DNA of 25,233 bases from Hysterium pulicare CBS 123377 (taxonomy: Eukaryota > Ascomycota > Dothideomycetes > Hysteriales > Hysteriaceae), in assembly GCA_000467715.1 (NCBI GenBank), contig AJFK01000491.1:1-25233 (forward strand), read 5' to 3'. The notes under the pieces are model-generated. The model was not told where the DNA came from. It was given only the letters and a program-made list of their open reading frames with translations, and searched no databases. Both the position numbers and the translations under genes were made by a program. This document shows, piece by piece, positions 1-12,167 of this stretch. The first letter of the stretch is position 1, and each line of letters starts with the position of its first letter.

Positions 1-273
1 TCCTTCTCCCCTCCATCCAACTCCCCCTTTCCGCTTCCTTCCTCACACATACTCAAACTATATTTATAAGCTTCAAACAATATATAGCCAGTATCTTCAT
101 TTTCAAAAATCATCAAATCATAAACAACAAAGCCCTACATACATTCTACTATCTCACACTGAGAAAGAAAAAGGAAAAAGAGGAACCCGCCCTATAGAGC
201 CAAACCCACCAAACCACGCATTCTAGTTGACCTCTGCTACACTCCCAAAAGCCAGTTCGCAACGCGAAGAGCT

Positions 274-3200
274 CTACTTGACGATCTTGCAGACGAGGTC
301 CTGAGAATCGACGCTGTCGCCTTCGCGGACGCCCAGAGAGCCGATTTTACCGCTGTGAGGGGCGGATATGACCATTTCCTGTTTTTCAAGATGTTAGTAA
401 ACCGTTTTTAGAAGATAGGAGGGGGGAAGGAAGGAAGGAAGGGAAAGGAAGACTTACCATTTTCATAGCACTCAACACAGCAATCGGATCACCCTTCATA
501 ACCTCGCCTCCATCGTGAACTCTAACCTCAACCACGACACCCGACATGGGCGCACCGACCTGCGATCCATCCGTCGGATCAGCCTTCGGTCTCCGCACGT
601 TCTCAACCGCGGCGTGTTGGTCTTCGACGGTGACGGTGCGGCCTTCGCCGTTCATTTCGTAGAAGACTTCTCTGAGGCCCGTTTGCTCCGACAGCGGTCC
701 CACGGCTAGGAGCTTGAGGATGAGCACTTTGCCGCGCTCGAGCTCGACGTGGAATTCCTCGCCGATTTCGGGCCGCGCGAGGAAGTAGCGGGTGGGAAGC
801 ACGGAGAGGTCGCCGTATTTGGACGTCCATTTCTTGTAGTCTTCGAAGACTTTGGGGTACATGACGTAGGATGCTACGTCGCATTCTGTTGCGTCGCCCC
901 ATTTTTCCTTGAGATCGGCTTTCACTTTGGCGAGGTCGACTGGGTCGAGGTAGAGACCGGGTCGCTTGTCCATTTTCCTACGTTCACGAAGGGCGTCTGA
1001 ACGGAGGGGTTCGGGGAAGCCGCCGTAGGGTTGACCCATGAGTCCTTCGAAGAATTCAAGAACTGAAGAGGGGAAGTCGAGTTCTTTTGCCTTCTCCCGC
1101 ACGTCATCTTCGGAAAGGTTGTTTGAGACCATAAATTGTGCTAGATCACCAACGACCTTTGACGTAGGTGTGACCTTGACAATGTCGCCAAGCAAGTCAT
1201 TGGCATGTTCGTAGGCTTTCTTGGTTTGCGCCCATTGCTCACCGAGACCTTGTTGTGAGGCTTGGAAGATTAGGTTGGTGAGTTGGCCTCCTGGAATTTC
1301 GTGCTCGTAGACTTCGGGGTCTGGGCCTGTGAGACCAGCTTCGAAGGGCGAGTAGAGGAGACGTAGTTGTGCCCAGTAGCCATCCAGCTGTCTGATCATA
1401 TGACGGTCGAGCCCTGGGTCGTATTCAGTGCCCTCGAGGGAAGCGAGCGTGGCACCGATGGATGGTTGAGATGTCATGCCTGACATGCTATCAATGGCAG
1501 TGTCGACGGCATCGGCACCAGCATGAGCACAAGCGACCATTGACGCAACACCAGTTCCGGCAGAGTCGTGGGTGTGGACATGGATCGGAAGATCGGGATA
1601 CTTCTTTCTGATCTCGCCAATTAAGAGTGTTGCAGCTCGTGGTTTCAAGACACCAGCCATATCCTTGATACCCAGGACGTGAGCACCCATGTGCACAATC
1701 TTGTCAACTACATTCATGTAGTACTCAAGGTTGTATTTCTTGTGTGGGTTCAACACTACAGAATGATCAGCATCGAAAGAGGATGGGGGAGGGAAGATGA
1801 CTGACTGTCGCCAGAATAACAGACGGTGCCTTCGGCAACACCACCAGCTTTGAGGACAGCTTTAACACCAACCTCAAGCTGTTCGACATCGTTGAGAGCG
1901 TCGAATACTCGGAAAATATCAACACCATTCTTCTTTGCTTGCTCGCAGAAGTGGTAAATGGCATTGTCGGGGAGACTGTTGGTTTTGTTAGATTGTAGAA
2001 CTAACCGAGGCATAAACAGAACTTACGATGAGTATGCAACGCCGTTGGCACCACGAAGAAGCATCTGGAAGGGAATATTTGGTACAAGCTTCCTCATCTT
2101 CCTCAATCGCTCCCAAGGATCTTCGTACAAGAAACGCATGGCCACATCGAAAGTAGCACCACCCCAGCATTCAAGTGCCCATGCATTGGAGTAAGCATAG
2201 CTAGTCTCTCTAGCAATATTGAGCATGTCAACAGTCCTCACACGCGTAGCGAGAAGTGACTGATGAGCATCACGCCAAGTTGTATCCATAATGAGACAGC
2301 TCTTGTTAGCACGGACAGCCTTAGCGAATGCTTCTGGACCTTCCTTGACGATGATATTTCTCCATCCTTTCTGGCAAGGCTCTGTGGTGTCGATCTTCTT
2401 GCCGGTGGAATCTTCGAGGCGTGGAACAACGATTTCGCCCCTAAACTTAGGTTCGCCGATTTGGCCTTTGATTTGACTGCCATTGACCGCAAGGTCACCA
2501 AGATATGCAAGCAGTTTCTGGGCACGATTCTGACTGCCAATTAATGCGAAGAGAGCAGGAGTATCATCAATGAATGTAGTCCAGCAAGTACCCTCGATGA
2601 AGGTGGGATGTGTGAGAAGCCTAAGCAAGAAGGGAATGTTGGTCTTGACACCACGAATACGGAACTCGACCAGTGCACGGAGCATCTTTCGTCGGACAAT
2701 CTCATATGTAGAGCCATGGCAAGTACACTTGACGAGCATGGAATCGTAGTGTGGTGTAATGATGGCACCAGCAAATCCATTGCCACCGTCAAGACGAACT
2801 CCGTTGCCACCTGCAGAACGGTACACCTCGATCTTGCCAGTATCCGGCGAGAAGCCTGCGCCTGGGTCTTCTGTGGTGATACGGCATTGAATTGCGAAGC
2901 CCCGCGTCGAGATATGGTCTTGTGTTAGGCCAAGCTGTTCGAGTGTTGCACCGGCAGCGATCTGAATCTGGGCAGCTACAATATCAATGCCGGTGATTTC
3001 TTCGGTGATGGTGTGTTCGACTTGGCTACATGAAATAGTTAGCAACACAAGCTTGGCAGCCTTGGCTGGGCTATCTTGCAGATTGACTTACATTCGGGGG
3101 TTAATTTCAATGAAATAGTATCGGTTCTGCTGGTCGACCAAGAATTCAGCCGTTCCAGCATTGCGGTAGTTGACTGATTTAGCCAGCCTCACTGCATCAT

Positions 3201-4390
3201 TCAGAATTGCATCGCGGGTTTCTTGTGGCAAGTCCTTGGCAGGAGCCAGCTCCACCACCTTTTGGTGTCGACGTTGCACACTGCAGTCACGCTCGAAGAG
3301 GTGAACAACATTGCCGAGATTGTCGCCGAGCAATTGTACCTCGATGTGCTTTGGCCTGTCTAAGAATCGTTCGACGAAGACAGTGCCGTTTCCGAAAGCG
3401 GATTTAGCTTCTGAAGTTGCACGCTCGAAAGCATCTTTGAGGGCAGATTGTTCGCGGACTACTCGCATACCTCGACCACCACCACCGAAGGCGGCCTTGA
3501 TGATGATCGGGAAACCATACTCGTCGGTAAATCCTTTGACCTCTTCGAATTTCTCGACTGGCCCTGGAGTACCTGGGACAACCGGGACCTCGCATTTGAC
3601 TGCCAATTTACGGGCGGAGACTTTATCACCCAGGGCATCAATTGTTTCGGGAGTAGGTCCTACAAACTAGATTTCTTGGTCAGTCTCGAGTCGCACAGCA
3701 GCGGAAGTGACCTTGAGTTTGCTTATGCGGTGATCGGCTGGAATATGTTGAGGGATGAAACGGGGCAGAGCACATGCATACTCCGGCCCCGGGACTCAGC
3801 CATGGTTCCAACAGACAGCCTCAACATATGCAATACGTGTCTCCAAGATGCCCAGAATTGAACAGCTTCCAATAATGAAAAAAAGAGACTTACGATGAGG
3901 CCAGCTTGCTCTACCTTGCGGGCGAATTCAGCGTTTTCAGACAGAAAGCCGTATCCCGGGTGGATCATATTGACTTGATGCTGAAGTGCAATCTTGATAA
4001 TCTCGTCGCCAGCAAGATAGGCTCCGACCGGAGTGTATTGTCCTCGCACTCCAATCTCATAAGCTTCATCAGCCTTTTGCCGATGCATACTGAGACGATC
4101 TTCATGACTGTAGACGGCGACAGTGTGAAGGGATAGCTCGTGGGCAGTTCGGAAGATTCGAATGGGGATTTCTCCGCGATTGGCAACTACTACATTCAGC
4201 TTGCGAAGCTTCAGGCTGTTGATCCCGATGGTCACATACCCAAAATCTTCTTCAATTGCATGATAGAACTGCTTGCCCGCAGTTTGTGATGTACCGAGTT
4301 TCGGTGGGGGTGGTGCTCGGGATGCTCGACATGATCGTCCTCGACAATAGCGGACGACTGGTTGTCGGGGTCATTGGAGAGGGTCGCCAT
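274..4390 (-). CDS. pyc: Pyruvate carboxylase, 7 exons, 1196 aa
   Basis: Biotin enzyme that carboxylates pyruvate to oxaloacetate using ATP and bicarbonate (anaplerosis, gluconeogenesis). Exons on the minus strand: 4390-4240, 4186-3894, 3666-3092, 3025-2027, 1975-1806, 1755-458 and 378-274. The frame closes exactly and the length fits fungal homologues (about 1190 aa). Domains seen: biotin carboxylase from VANRGEIP (residues 51-58), ATP-grasp glycine loop GGGGRGM (209-215) and EINPRIQVEHT around 340; carboxyltransferase with TWRDAHQS (589-596), GIKDMAG and HVHTHDSAG; biotinyl domain with SAMKM, biotinyl-lysine K1161. The last intron falls directly after AMKM. The start is the ATG giving MATLSNDPD, leading into a His-rich segment and [14 protein letters not shown], as in Aspergillus enzymes. 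No mitochondrial presequence is evident, so a cytosolic enzyme is inferred. Intron 5 uses a GTCAGT donor; intron 2 is unusually long (227 nt). Confidence 0.97.
425..440. repeat. Short GGAA tandem repeat in pyc intron 6
   Basis: Four perfect GGAA units (CTTCC-type polypyrimidine on the coding strand) lie just after the donor of the last pyc intron (379-457). This is probably an ordinary low-complexity tract of the intron; the exons on both sides are intact. Confidence 0.6.
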
Positions 4391-5462
4391 GATGGGCGGG
4401 TTGAATTGAGGGGAGAGGAGTGAATGAGGCTGGGGAGAAGAGGAGTGGGAGTTTTTATCAACAGCAAGGGCCTGCGGGCAGATGACGGAGAGGGTTTTGG
4501 GCAAAAGCAACGAGCTCGAGTCTGCGCCAGCATTTGGTCAGAGCTCCCCTGCCCCTCTCTGCCTTAGTCCTGTCGATGGGTAGACGCAGAGCCCGGCGGC
4601 GCATTCTTCTTCTCTCCCCACAGCTGGAGCAGAGCACATGTTAATACGTTTGCCTAACAGAGTGGAACCAGGTACCACAGTCTGCACCCATCCCATCCCA
4701 CGCTCCCATCTATTTGCACAAGAGAAATTTTCTGCTCTGGCACACGTCCCATCTCATGCATCTCCGACACACCGCATTGCAGCCAGACCGCGCGCCTGGC
4801 AGCTATTTTCCGCGAGACGTGTGAAGATTCCGAACATAAGCTCGGTACAGCGGAAAAAAGGATTCTGCTTCGGGGATGCCATCGCCCTGCCGCTTTTCTT
4901 CGGCCTTGATCGGACACCTTCTGGCAGAGCCGACTCAGTGTAGCCGGGGAACGGACACGCTGATGATTAGCGATATCGCAATAGGGCCAAACTTATTATC
5001 ACCTTTTAATGTCGATGATGATTGTTGAGAAAATTCGATAAGCCGACGCATTCGGACTGGTGGGACAGAACTAATTGACTGCCCCAATCCACGATGCGTT
5101 GCACCACCACACACTTCCCCGAAGGACAGGTACCCGTAAGCTTGGTGTCTGGAGCCAAGTGTTGCAGACCTCACCGCCTGCTCGCATTATGCACATGTAT
5201 ATACGTCTACCGGGGAAAAGGAAACATTGTATGATCACCACATGAAATTAACTAGAATACAAGGGTAGAAGCCGGGTGCACACCTGCATGCAACTAATCC
5301 CATCATGAACGCTCGTCAAAATGTTTCCTTCCTGCACCCCACCGAAATGACAACATACAGGAGGAAATGTAAACAAAAGTATTCCTCTTTTTGGCTCCTT
5401 AGAAGGAGCTAAGGCACTCGACGCCTCAGGTCAGACCTAGTACACCGTTTGTTCGCTTCCGT
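4391..5462. other. Intergenic: pyc promoter side and clathrin 3' flank
   Basis: About 1.07 kb between two minus-strand genes. The part next to 4390 must hold the pyc leader and promoter. It is C/T-rich on the plus strand (G/A-rich in the sense of pyc) with GGGGAG-like words, but I cannot assign a specific factor site. The part next to 5463 would be the clathrin 3' UTR. The open frames here are short, lack family motifs and overlap on both strands, so I call no gene. Confidence 0.6.
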
Positions 5463-8400
5463 TTAGAAAGCTCGATAGCCCGTTGGCTGAGGAGCTATGC
5501 CATTGGGTAGTCCATACGGACTTGGTGATGGAGCACTGGCCATTGGACCTTGAGTGAGCATCAGACGGGACCCAAGAATGGGAGTGTCATCTTCCTTCTT
5601 CTGCACAGATGCTTCCCTGGCCTTGCGTTCCTCGTTGTCCTTCTTAAGCAGTTCGATGGTGGCTGCTTGTTGGCTTAAGAAGTTGATCATGTATGGCTAG
5701 GTAGAGTCAGCAACTGCGCAAGTGACTTTGAGTGGAAACAGAACGTACCATTGTGAAGTCTTGAAGACCGTGGCGCCATGATACTTCGAGCACCACGTCG
5801 GGGCGGATAAGGTCATAGCACGCATAGAGCATACCGACATAGCATTCTCGGCTGCCAATATCGACAAACTGGACGGTTGTTAGAAAAGCTACTTGAACTT
5901 GGGAATGGAAATATCTTACGTAGCGCAGCAGCTCCTCGACCACTTCTGACTTGCCAGACATAGCGGCTGTCTCAATTGCATCCTTGAAAAGCTTGTCTTG
6001 CTTGGAAAGTGCAATTGACTTATCCCACCGCTTGTTCTTGCGATAGATGTTGGCCGCAATTTGTCGGAAGAAGACGAGATCGTGACGCTCAAGACGCTGT
6101 GCCAGATCGACTGGGTCATAGTTGTCATAGTTCTCTACTGAGTCTCGCAATGTCTTGTAGTCCTCTTCTTCGATCAACAGATCGTTGATCGCGTTGTTGA
6201 CCTCACGCTTGTTCTGAGGTTGGACATTAAGAAGGAAGGGCTTGATCAGTGGGATATTGTCCGACTTCAGGAACATTCGAACTACTCGGTTGACGTCGAT
6301 TCTAGGCGTCAAAGCTTGCAACAGATCGGTGATTAGAGACGGTTGTTGATCGAGGTAGTGGCTTAGAGCGCGGTAATAAATCTCCAGGTTGGTGACCTTG
6401 ACGATCGTATCCTTGAACGAATGATGTTCCCACGCATCCGCAGCACGTTCCATCATAGCTAGAGCAGCATTGTCCCATTCATCGTAGTGAGCATACAGGA
6501 AGACAAGCTCGGGCCACAAATGAGCTTCCTCGCAGCCTCGGATCATCTTAGGAATGTTGATGCGAGACCAGAAGAGTCGCAAGTGCTCCATGACGCGATC
6601 TGGGTGATACTTGGAAAGTGCAATGCCAAGTTCAGTGAACATACCCATGTGGGCACGCTCAAGGCCAAGACCAGCTTCAAGGAGGCTAATCAGTTCGTCG
6701 AAGTAACCATTGCGTTCGTATTGCCTGACGAGATCGGCAAGTTCTTCGGCATGAACAATCAGATTCAGGCCACAGATCTGAGCAAGACGGAACTCCTTCT
6801 TCGCAACGCACGCTTCGTTGACTTGCTTCCACACCTTTGTGCTGTTTGCTTTACGGGCACACTCAACGGCAGCCTGGTAGTCTTCGAGATGGACAAGAGT
6901 AGTAGCAAGCTTGGCCCAGTTGGAAATGCTTGAGTAGAAGATCTTAGCTGCTTGGTGGTAACCCTCCTCATAAGCCTTGTCACCCGAAGCCTCAACGTCG
7001 GCAACATTTGTGGAATGCAAGAAGTCCTCGAGTTCAGGGAGTTGGTCTGTACGAGCGTAGCAGAATGCTAGCGCTGTATCGATGGGGACTTCACGAAGAG
7101 TCTTGCGGGCCATCTTCAAGAACTTGATGAGGTCTTCATCCTTGCCAGCGTGAGTGGCAGTCTCAATAACGTCAAGGAAATTGGAAGGATCTCCAGCGCG
7201 AATGTAAGAGTCAATTGAGTCGGTAACGCGAAGCCCGTCCAATTGTGCTTTACCAACCTTGCTCCAGACTTCTGGGAGATCGACTCGTTCAGCATAGTCT
7301 TGAGCCCTATCGATGCTTACGACATGGTCGATAAGGACACCAGAAGCCGAAACGTGGTCGTTGTGCTTCTTGTAAATTTCGAAAGCTTCCTCGTACATAC
7401 CCAGCTCAATACACTGCTGGGCGATGTCTTCCGGACTGTAGGCGTTCAGTTGCTGAATATAACCCATCATACGGCCTCGATCCGACTTGGCAGCTGTGAG
7501 CATCAACAGGTTCTGGAGTGAAGGGTTATCGCTGAAGCTGGATGGCTCAAGGATGATCTTCTCAAGCAGTTCAATCAACTCGGCGGGCATGTCACTGTTG
7601 ATGAAGGCCTTGACAGCGACCGAAACTTTGTCAGGATCCTGTGATTCAGGTACAGCAGTAGCTGTGACTTGATCTACCAAATTTCTGCGATGCAAGTTAT
7701 TGGCGCTCAGGACATACTCCCAGATCTCCAGGTCCGCGCGCTCGAGAAGGTACCGGGCTTGGGCCCTGAACATAGCATTCTCGTTCGTGACGTTGATCAA
7801 CTCGAGGTCGTTCTGGCCTTTGCGGTACGCAATGTAGGCAAGGTTCGGATCACGCTTTTCGCAGTATTTACCGACCACCAATGAATCATACTGATCATTC
7901 TCCGTGAGGAATTTCTCAGGGTTGTTATTACTGTCGATGTAGATCTTAGCAAGGGCGTTGTAGACAGCCTGTTGCTGGTTTCCACTAGCAAGCGTCGCCT
8001 CAAGGAATGGCAATAGGAGCTTGAGACGGTTTCGTGACTCGACTTCAGCCACGAGTTCATCAATAGGGATGGAGGAAGGTGTGACTGATGAGAGAAGGCC
8101 TTTGATAATGCCCTCGTCGCAGTCGACATCAAGAAGTCCACCAATGACTGCGGGGGTTCTTGATGGGTTCACTCTCTGGACATAGACCTCGATAGACTTG
8201 AACTGCTGGTTCTTATACAAGAAAAGCACGAGGTCATGAATGAAGTTGAATCGGTCGCAAACAATTATCAGAGGTAATTGTTCAGTGAGCTTGGCTTCCT
8301 TCAAAAAGTTCTTGACTTTCTCGGGCTCGTAATGAGCTTTTGAGTCGTCAGTGAATGCTGCAATGCTGCTAAGATGGAACGGTAAAGAAAAGAGTCCAAG

Positions 8401-10982
8401 AAAGTACAAGAGGTTCTTCAGTGAAAGAGGGAAGGGGTAATTCAAGAATAAGAAAGTACAACTTACAGCTCTCTCTGCAGATGCGCTCAACTTCGTTCAT
8501 CTGGCCAACCTTGGTAGCAGCCTCAATGTACTTGAAGTGAACATCCTTGTCCTCACTGAGGTTGACAATAGCGCCAAGGTAAAAGTATAGACCCTCGGCG
8601 GTTCGGGATTTCTCTAGCAAATCGATGATACGAGTCGGTCCCAAAAGATCGGAATATTTCTGAGCAATACGGACGACAGGCTGAAGATTCTGGCGGATGT
8701 TGACGCGAAGCATCTCGTTCAAGCATTCAAGAGAAAGTTCCACAGTGAGCTGACCGAAGTAGTTGATCAGCCATTCCTCAGGCAATCGGTCTGTCTGAAC
8801 AATGATACGCTTGACGGCAGCTGGGTCATCATTGTGTTCAAGAGCTCTAGTAAGGAGACCGGCATTCTCACACAGTTGTGCAATACGTGGCTTGTCGTAA
8901 TACGAGAACATCTCGTTTCCGAGGATTGCATCTGCGACTTGAGGCGCGTTTAACAGGTTCATTTCGAGAAGCTTGGTTTGCAGATTGGCTTGCTCGGGCA
9001 GGTTACCAGAAAGTACGTCGAGTAAGAACGCCGTCGCTTGTTGAATCATGCCTTGAGATTGGAAAATGTCAACAACACGATCAATGTCAACGAGAGGTCC
9101 ACCTTCGTGCTTCGCGAGACTCGTAGCGAATTCGGCGCCTTTCTCGGGATTGACGCGAACAATGTGTTGAAGCAGGACGTTGAAATCTGGTCGGTATCCG
9201 CTCTGATCGCTGTATTGCAGAATCACGTCAAAGTGGCCAAGCTCCGCAAGAGATGCAACAACTTTCTGAGGGACATTGGCTTTGCGATAGACGTTAAGCG
9301 CTAGATTGAGATCGTGGGGCCGGACAAGATCTCCGAGTTCCTCAGAGCAATCGAGCTTGTTCTCCGATAACCATTTTTCAAGAAGATGCTTTCGGTTTTG
9401 TGCCAACACAGGGCGGGCAAGCTCGATCGACTCATACTTGTTCAAACCGCCCTTATCAAGAAGCATGCCAAAATATTGCAGAATGACTGATATCTGGCCT
9501 CCTTGATTTGGAGCGTTCTTGAAACGATCAATGGTTTGTGCAGTTCGCAAAAATCCACGCGGTGAGTTCGCAGCTGTCTTTGCAGCCTCGGCGTACTGGC
9601 CAGAGGTAAGAAGATTCTCGAAACGAGACTGGTACAGGTTATCAGCACCAGGCAGACCACCTCTAGAAGCAAGCTTGTAGGCAAGCTCTCCATTCGCTGG
9701 ATTTTGCAACAGGTAGGGGATGATAGTCTGCTCGTCCACAGTCACTGCCAGGACTTGACCTTTCCTATTGACACCAACGATACCGGCTGAATCTGAATCG
9801 GGTGCTGTGACGAAGATAGTCTCGCTGGAAATCCTGTTCATGAAGATGCATGTGCCAGTCTCAAGATCGTACAAGTGAATGAACCCGTACTTTGTAACGA
9901 GGTAGATGACACTGTATTTTTGAGATACTTGCATCGCAACCGGGAAATCGTTTGTCGCCTCGGTCGGGAAATATACATCAACGGCGCGCTTGGGGAAGGG
10001 AGGATTTGCCTGGTCGTGGTCCACTTCGACAACGTGGAGCTTCGAGCCTGAAGCTGTTCTTACGGCGAAAGTGAAGAGCTTTGTATCTGCGGGAGCACCT
10101 TCCAAGCGGACGGTACCGAATGCTGCAGCATGGCCTTCGATGGATTGGCTAATACCCCTCGCTTTCGAGTACAACTGCATGTTTCCAACGACACGGCCTT
10201 GTTGTTGCGTTATGCCCACCACAACTGACCATTGTTCGTCTGCGCTAACCCGGTAATTGATGATTTGGTTTCCCTAGGTTACTGTCAGCAATCCATATCA
10301 TAAATCGATAACAAACAGAACGTACCGCGAGATTTTCGTTGCGATTGAACACCTTGACAGGCGAGATTTGGCTTGGATCGAAAATGTCCCAGTGGTAGAC
10401 GGCAGTGTCGGTAACCAGACCCAGGCTCTTTTCGCTGAACCATTTCCAGAATACAACATCCTCGCTCATGGTTGTGGATTTCAGCTTCGCCTTTCCCGCC
10501 AGGTCAAAGATCTGCAATGTTCGTGATTGAGCTTTGAGAGCGATGATCTGCCTCGAGAAGTGCATGATTGCGCTATCTGCTTTGATAGGTCGCCGAATGA
10601 TATTGTTGCCATTTTTGAGGTCGACGATGATGACTTCTGGAGATGCGGTTTCATCTGCCTTCTGCCGCACGCAAATGTAGTGATCCGACTCAAGTGTCTA
10701 ATCCGTTGTAAGTTCCCGTTCAATTGATGTTGCGCGCATAGTCCAGTCTTTCACTTACACATGAGTTGAACCCTATCGATGCTGGCTGTTTGTTGTGTTA
10801 GTGGAAGCCTTACGAAGCTGACTTGGCGAGCAATGGAGCTCGAGGGAAGGGGTAGGAACATACGAGGATATCAATAGAGGTAAGCTGGTGAGACAGATAT
10901 GTCAGTCCATGTCAAGTCATCTTAGAGGTTATTGTGATCATACCTGAAGGAGTTCAGCGAACTTTATGGGTAAAGGAGCCAT
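5463..10982 (-). CDS. chc1: Clathrin heavy chain, 8 exons, 1678 aa
   Basis: Structural subunit of the clathrin triskelion that coats endocytic and trans-Golgi vesicles. Exons on the minus strand: 10982-10944, 10884-10864, 10785-10759, 10697-10326, 10273-8467, 8336-5920, 5868-5749 and 5696-5463; they sum to 1679 codons including the stop. Length is almost that of the human chain (1675). Landmarks in order: MAPLPIKFAELLQ at the start; the N-terminal beta-propeller with RRPIKADSAIM, DVVFWKW, VTDTAVYHW and LYDLETGTCIFMNRIS; the long alpha-solenoid with LLEMNLLNAPQVADAILGN, RICRESSHYEPEKVKNF, GLLDVDCDEG, LERAHMGMFTELGIALSKY and AHLWPELVFLYAHYDEWDNA; a C-terminal tail with SRLMLTQGP and a Pro/Gly-rich end. 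The tiny 5' exons were placed because they restore the family N-terminus in frame (LTSIDIL, PASIGFNSC, TLESDHYICVRQ). Intron 5 (8337-8466, 130 nt) is the longest. Confidence 0.97.
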
Positions 10983-12167
10983 GTTTGCGTATGGCCAGCT
11001 TCGACCTCATCAATGGTGGGAGGAGCGGGTAAATTAAGGTAATGAGAAAGAAACCGGAGCAGTATTAGACCCAGAAGAGAAATGCCGAATGGGCAGTAGA
11101 GAAGGAAGCGGTAATGAGAGGTTGGTGGCAGGTGATGTTGGATGTTTTTGGTCTTGCTGGAAAGGAGCTGCACCTTGGTGTTGGCTATTTCGGTGCACGG
11201 ATGGCTTGGCATGAATCCTAAATAGCGGCGTCGCGCGAACGTTTCGCCGAAGCATCACGGCGGTAAATTCAATCACCACGCGCACTTTGAAGTTTGAATT
11301 TTGAATTTATCTTTGCTATGATTGAATCCAAATCCGGTAGACCATTTGCTTCATATCTCAAACCATCCACTCTGCCAAGCCACATGTCCGATAAATACGA
11401 ATAGCCGATATCAATATCTTTATCTTCTTTGCGCTGTTCATGCCGAACTTGGGGACTAAATCTAGGCATCTCGAGTTTGTACCAAGCGCGCTGCGATTCG
11501 TGTGCTCAACACTTAGTGATAGTCATCGTTGCCATAAATTTGGCATATGCGCTTACATGACTATTGCTTAGATTCTACTTGATGACTCTACCAGGAAGTT
11601 CTCAGCTTCATATAATGCTTAGCGCCTTCTGTCGAGTTATGGTTGAAGGCCACGTATGACATAGCGAGAACCTGTCAATCAGTGTGATGCCGAAACAATC
11701 CAACCGAAAAAGCAAATGCAGGTTCGCCGAATGCTTCGCCTTTCTCCATGTGATGCTCCAACAATAGGAAGCCTTTCAGCTGCCAAATAGTGCAAATGCA
11801 TCTCATCAGAGTAGAACTACCTAGTTGGTAGCCGTTCACGCAGGACGTAGATCAAATTTCACATGATTTCCGCCTTATGAGCTGCGGCTGCTAGTGCATC
11901 TTCCAGGTGTCGTTCCCTCCAATAAGGCTTCGTCGGGCTGCAACGCTCGTGGGTTTCCGGAAAGTAAGCCTGCGCCAAGGCTATGTCTTCATTGTCCTGA
12001 CACGCGCTTTCTCATCCGTTATTCCACACAACCTTCAACCCCTTTGCGAAACCATCTTAGACCACTCCCCAAACAACTCTATCGCAACACAACTCGCGCC
12101 CGTCAGCCCGCGACTATCATACGCAAACAGAGCTTCTTCAAGTCGCTTTTGCCCCGCCATCACCATC
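10983..12167. promoter_or_regulatory. Divergent intergenic region between clathrin and eIF3j genes
   Basis: About 1.18 kb separates the two start codons, which point away from each other, so both promoters must lie here. I see no clear TATA box or factor site. Upstream of eIF3j there is a five-codon frame (ATG 11983, stop ending 12000) that would be a uORF if transcription starts before it. A 66-codon minus-strand frame at 11269-11469 is noted separately but is not called as a gene. Confidence 0.6.

Noticed and set aside
1-273. Candidate gene at the left edge
   Set aside because: A-rich sequence without a frame of useful length; consistent with the pyc 3' UTR and flank.
4638-4943. 101-codon plus-strand frame upstream of pyc
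   Set aside because: No motif, overlaps a minus-strand frame of similar length, and lies in the expected pyc promoter.
6487-6933. 148-codon plus-strand frame inside the clathrin gene
   Set aside because: It is the antisense shadow of a conserved clathrin exon; the minus-strand reading is unambiguous.
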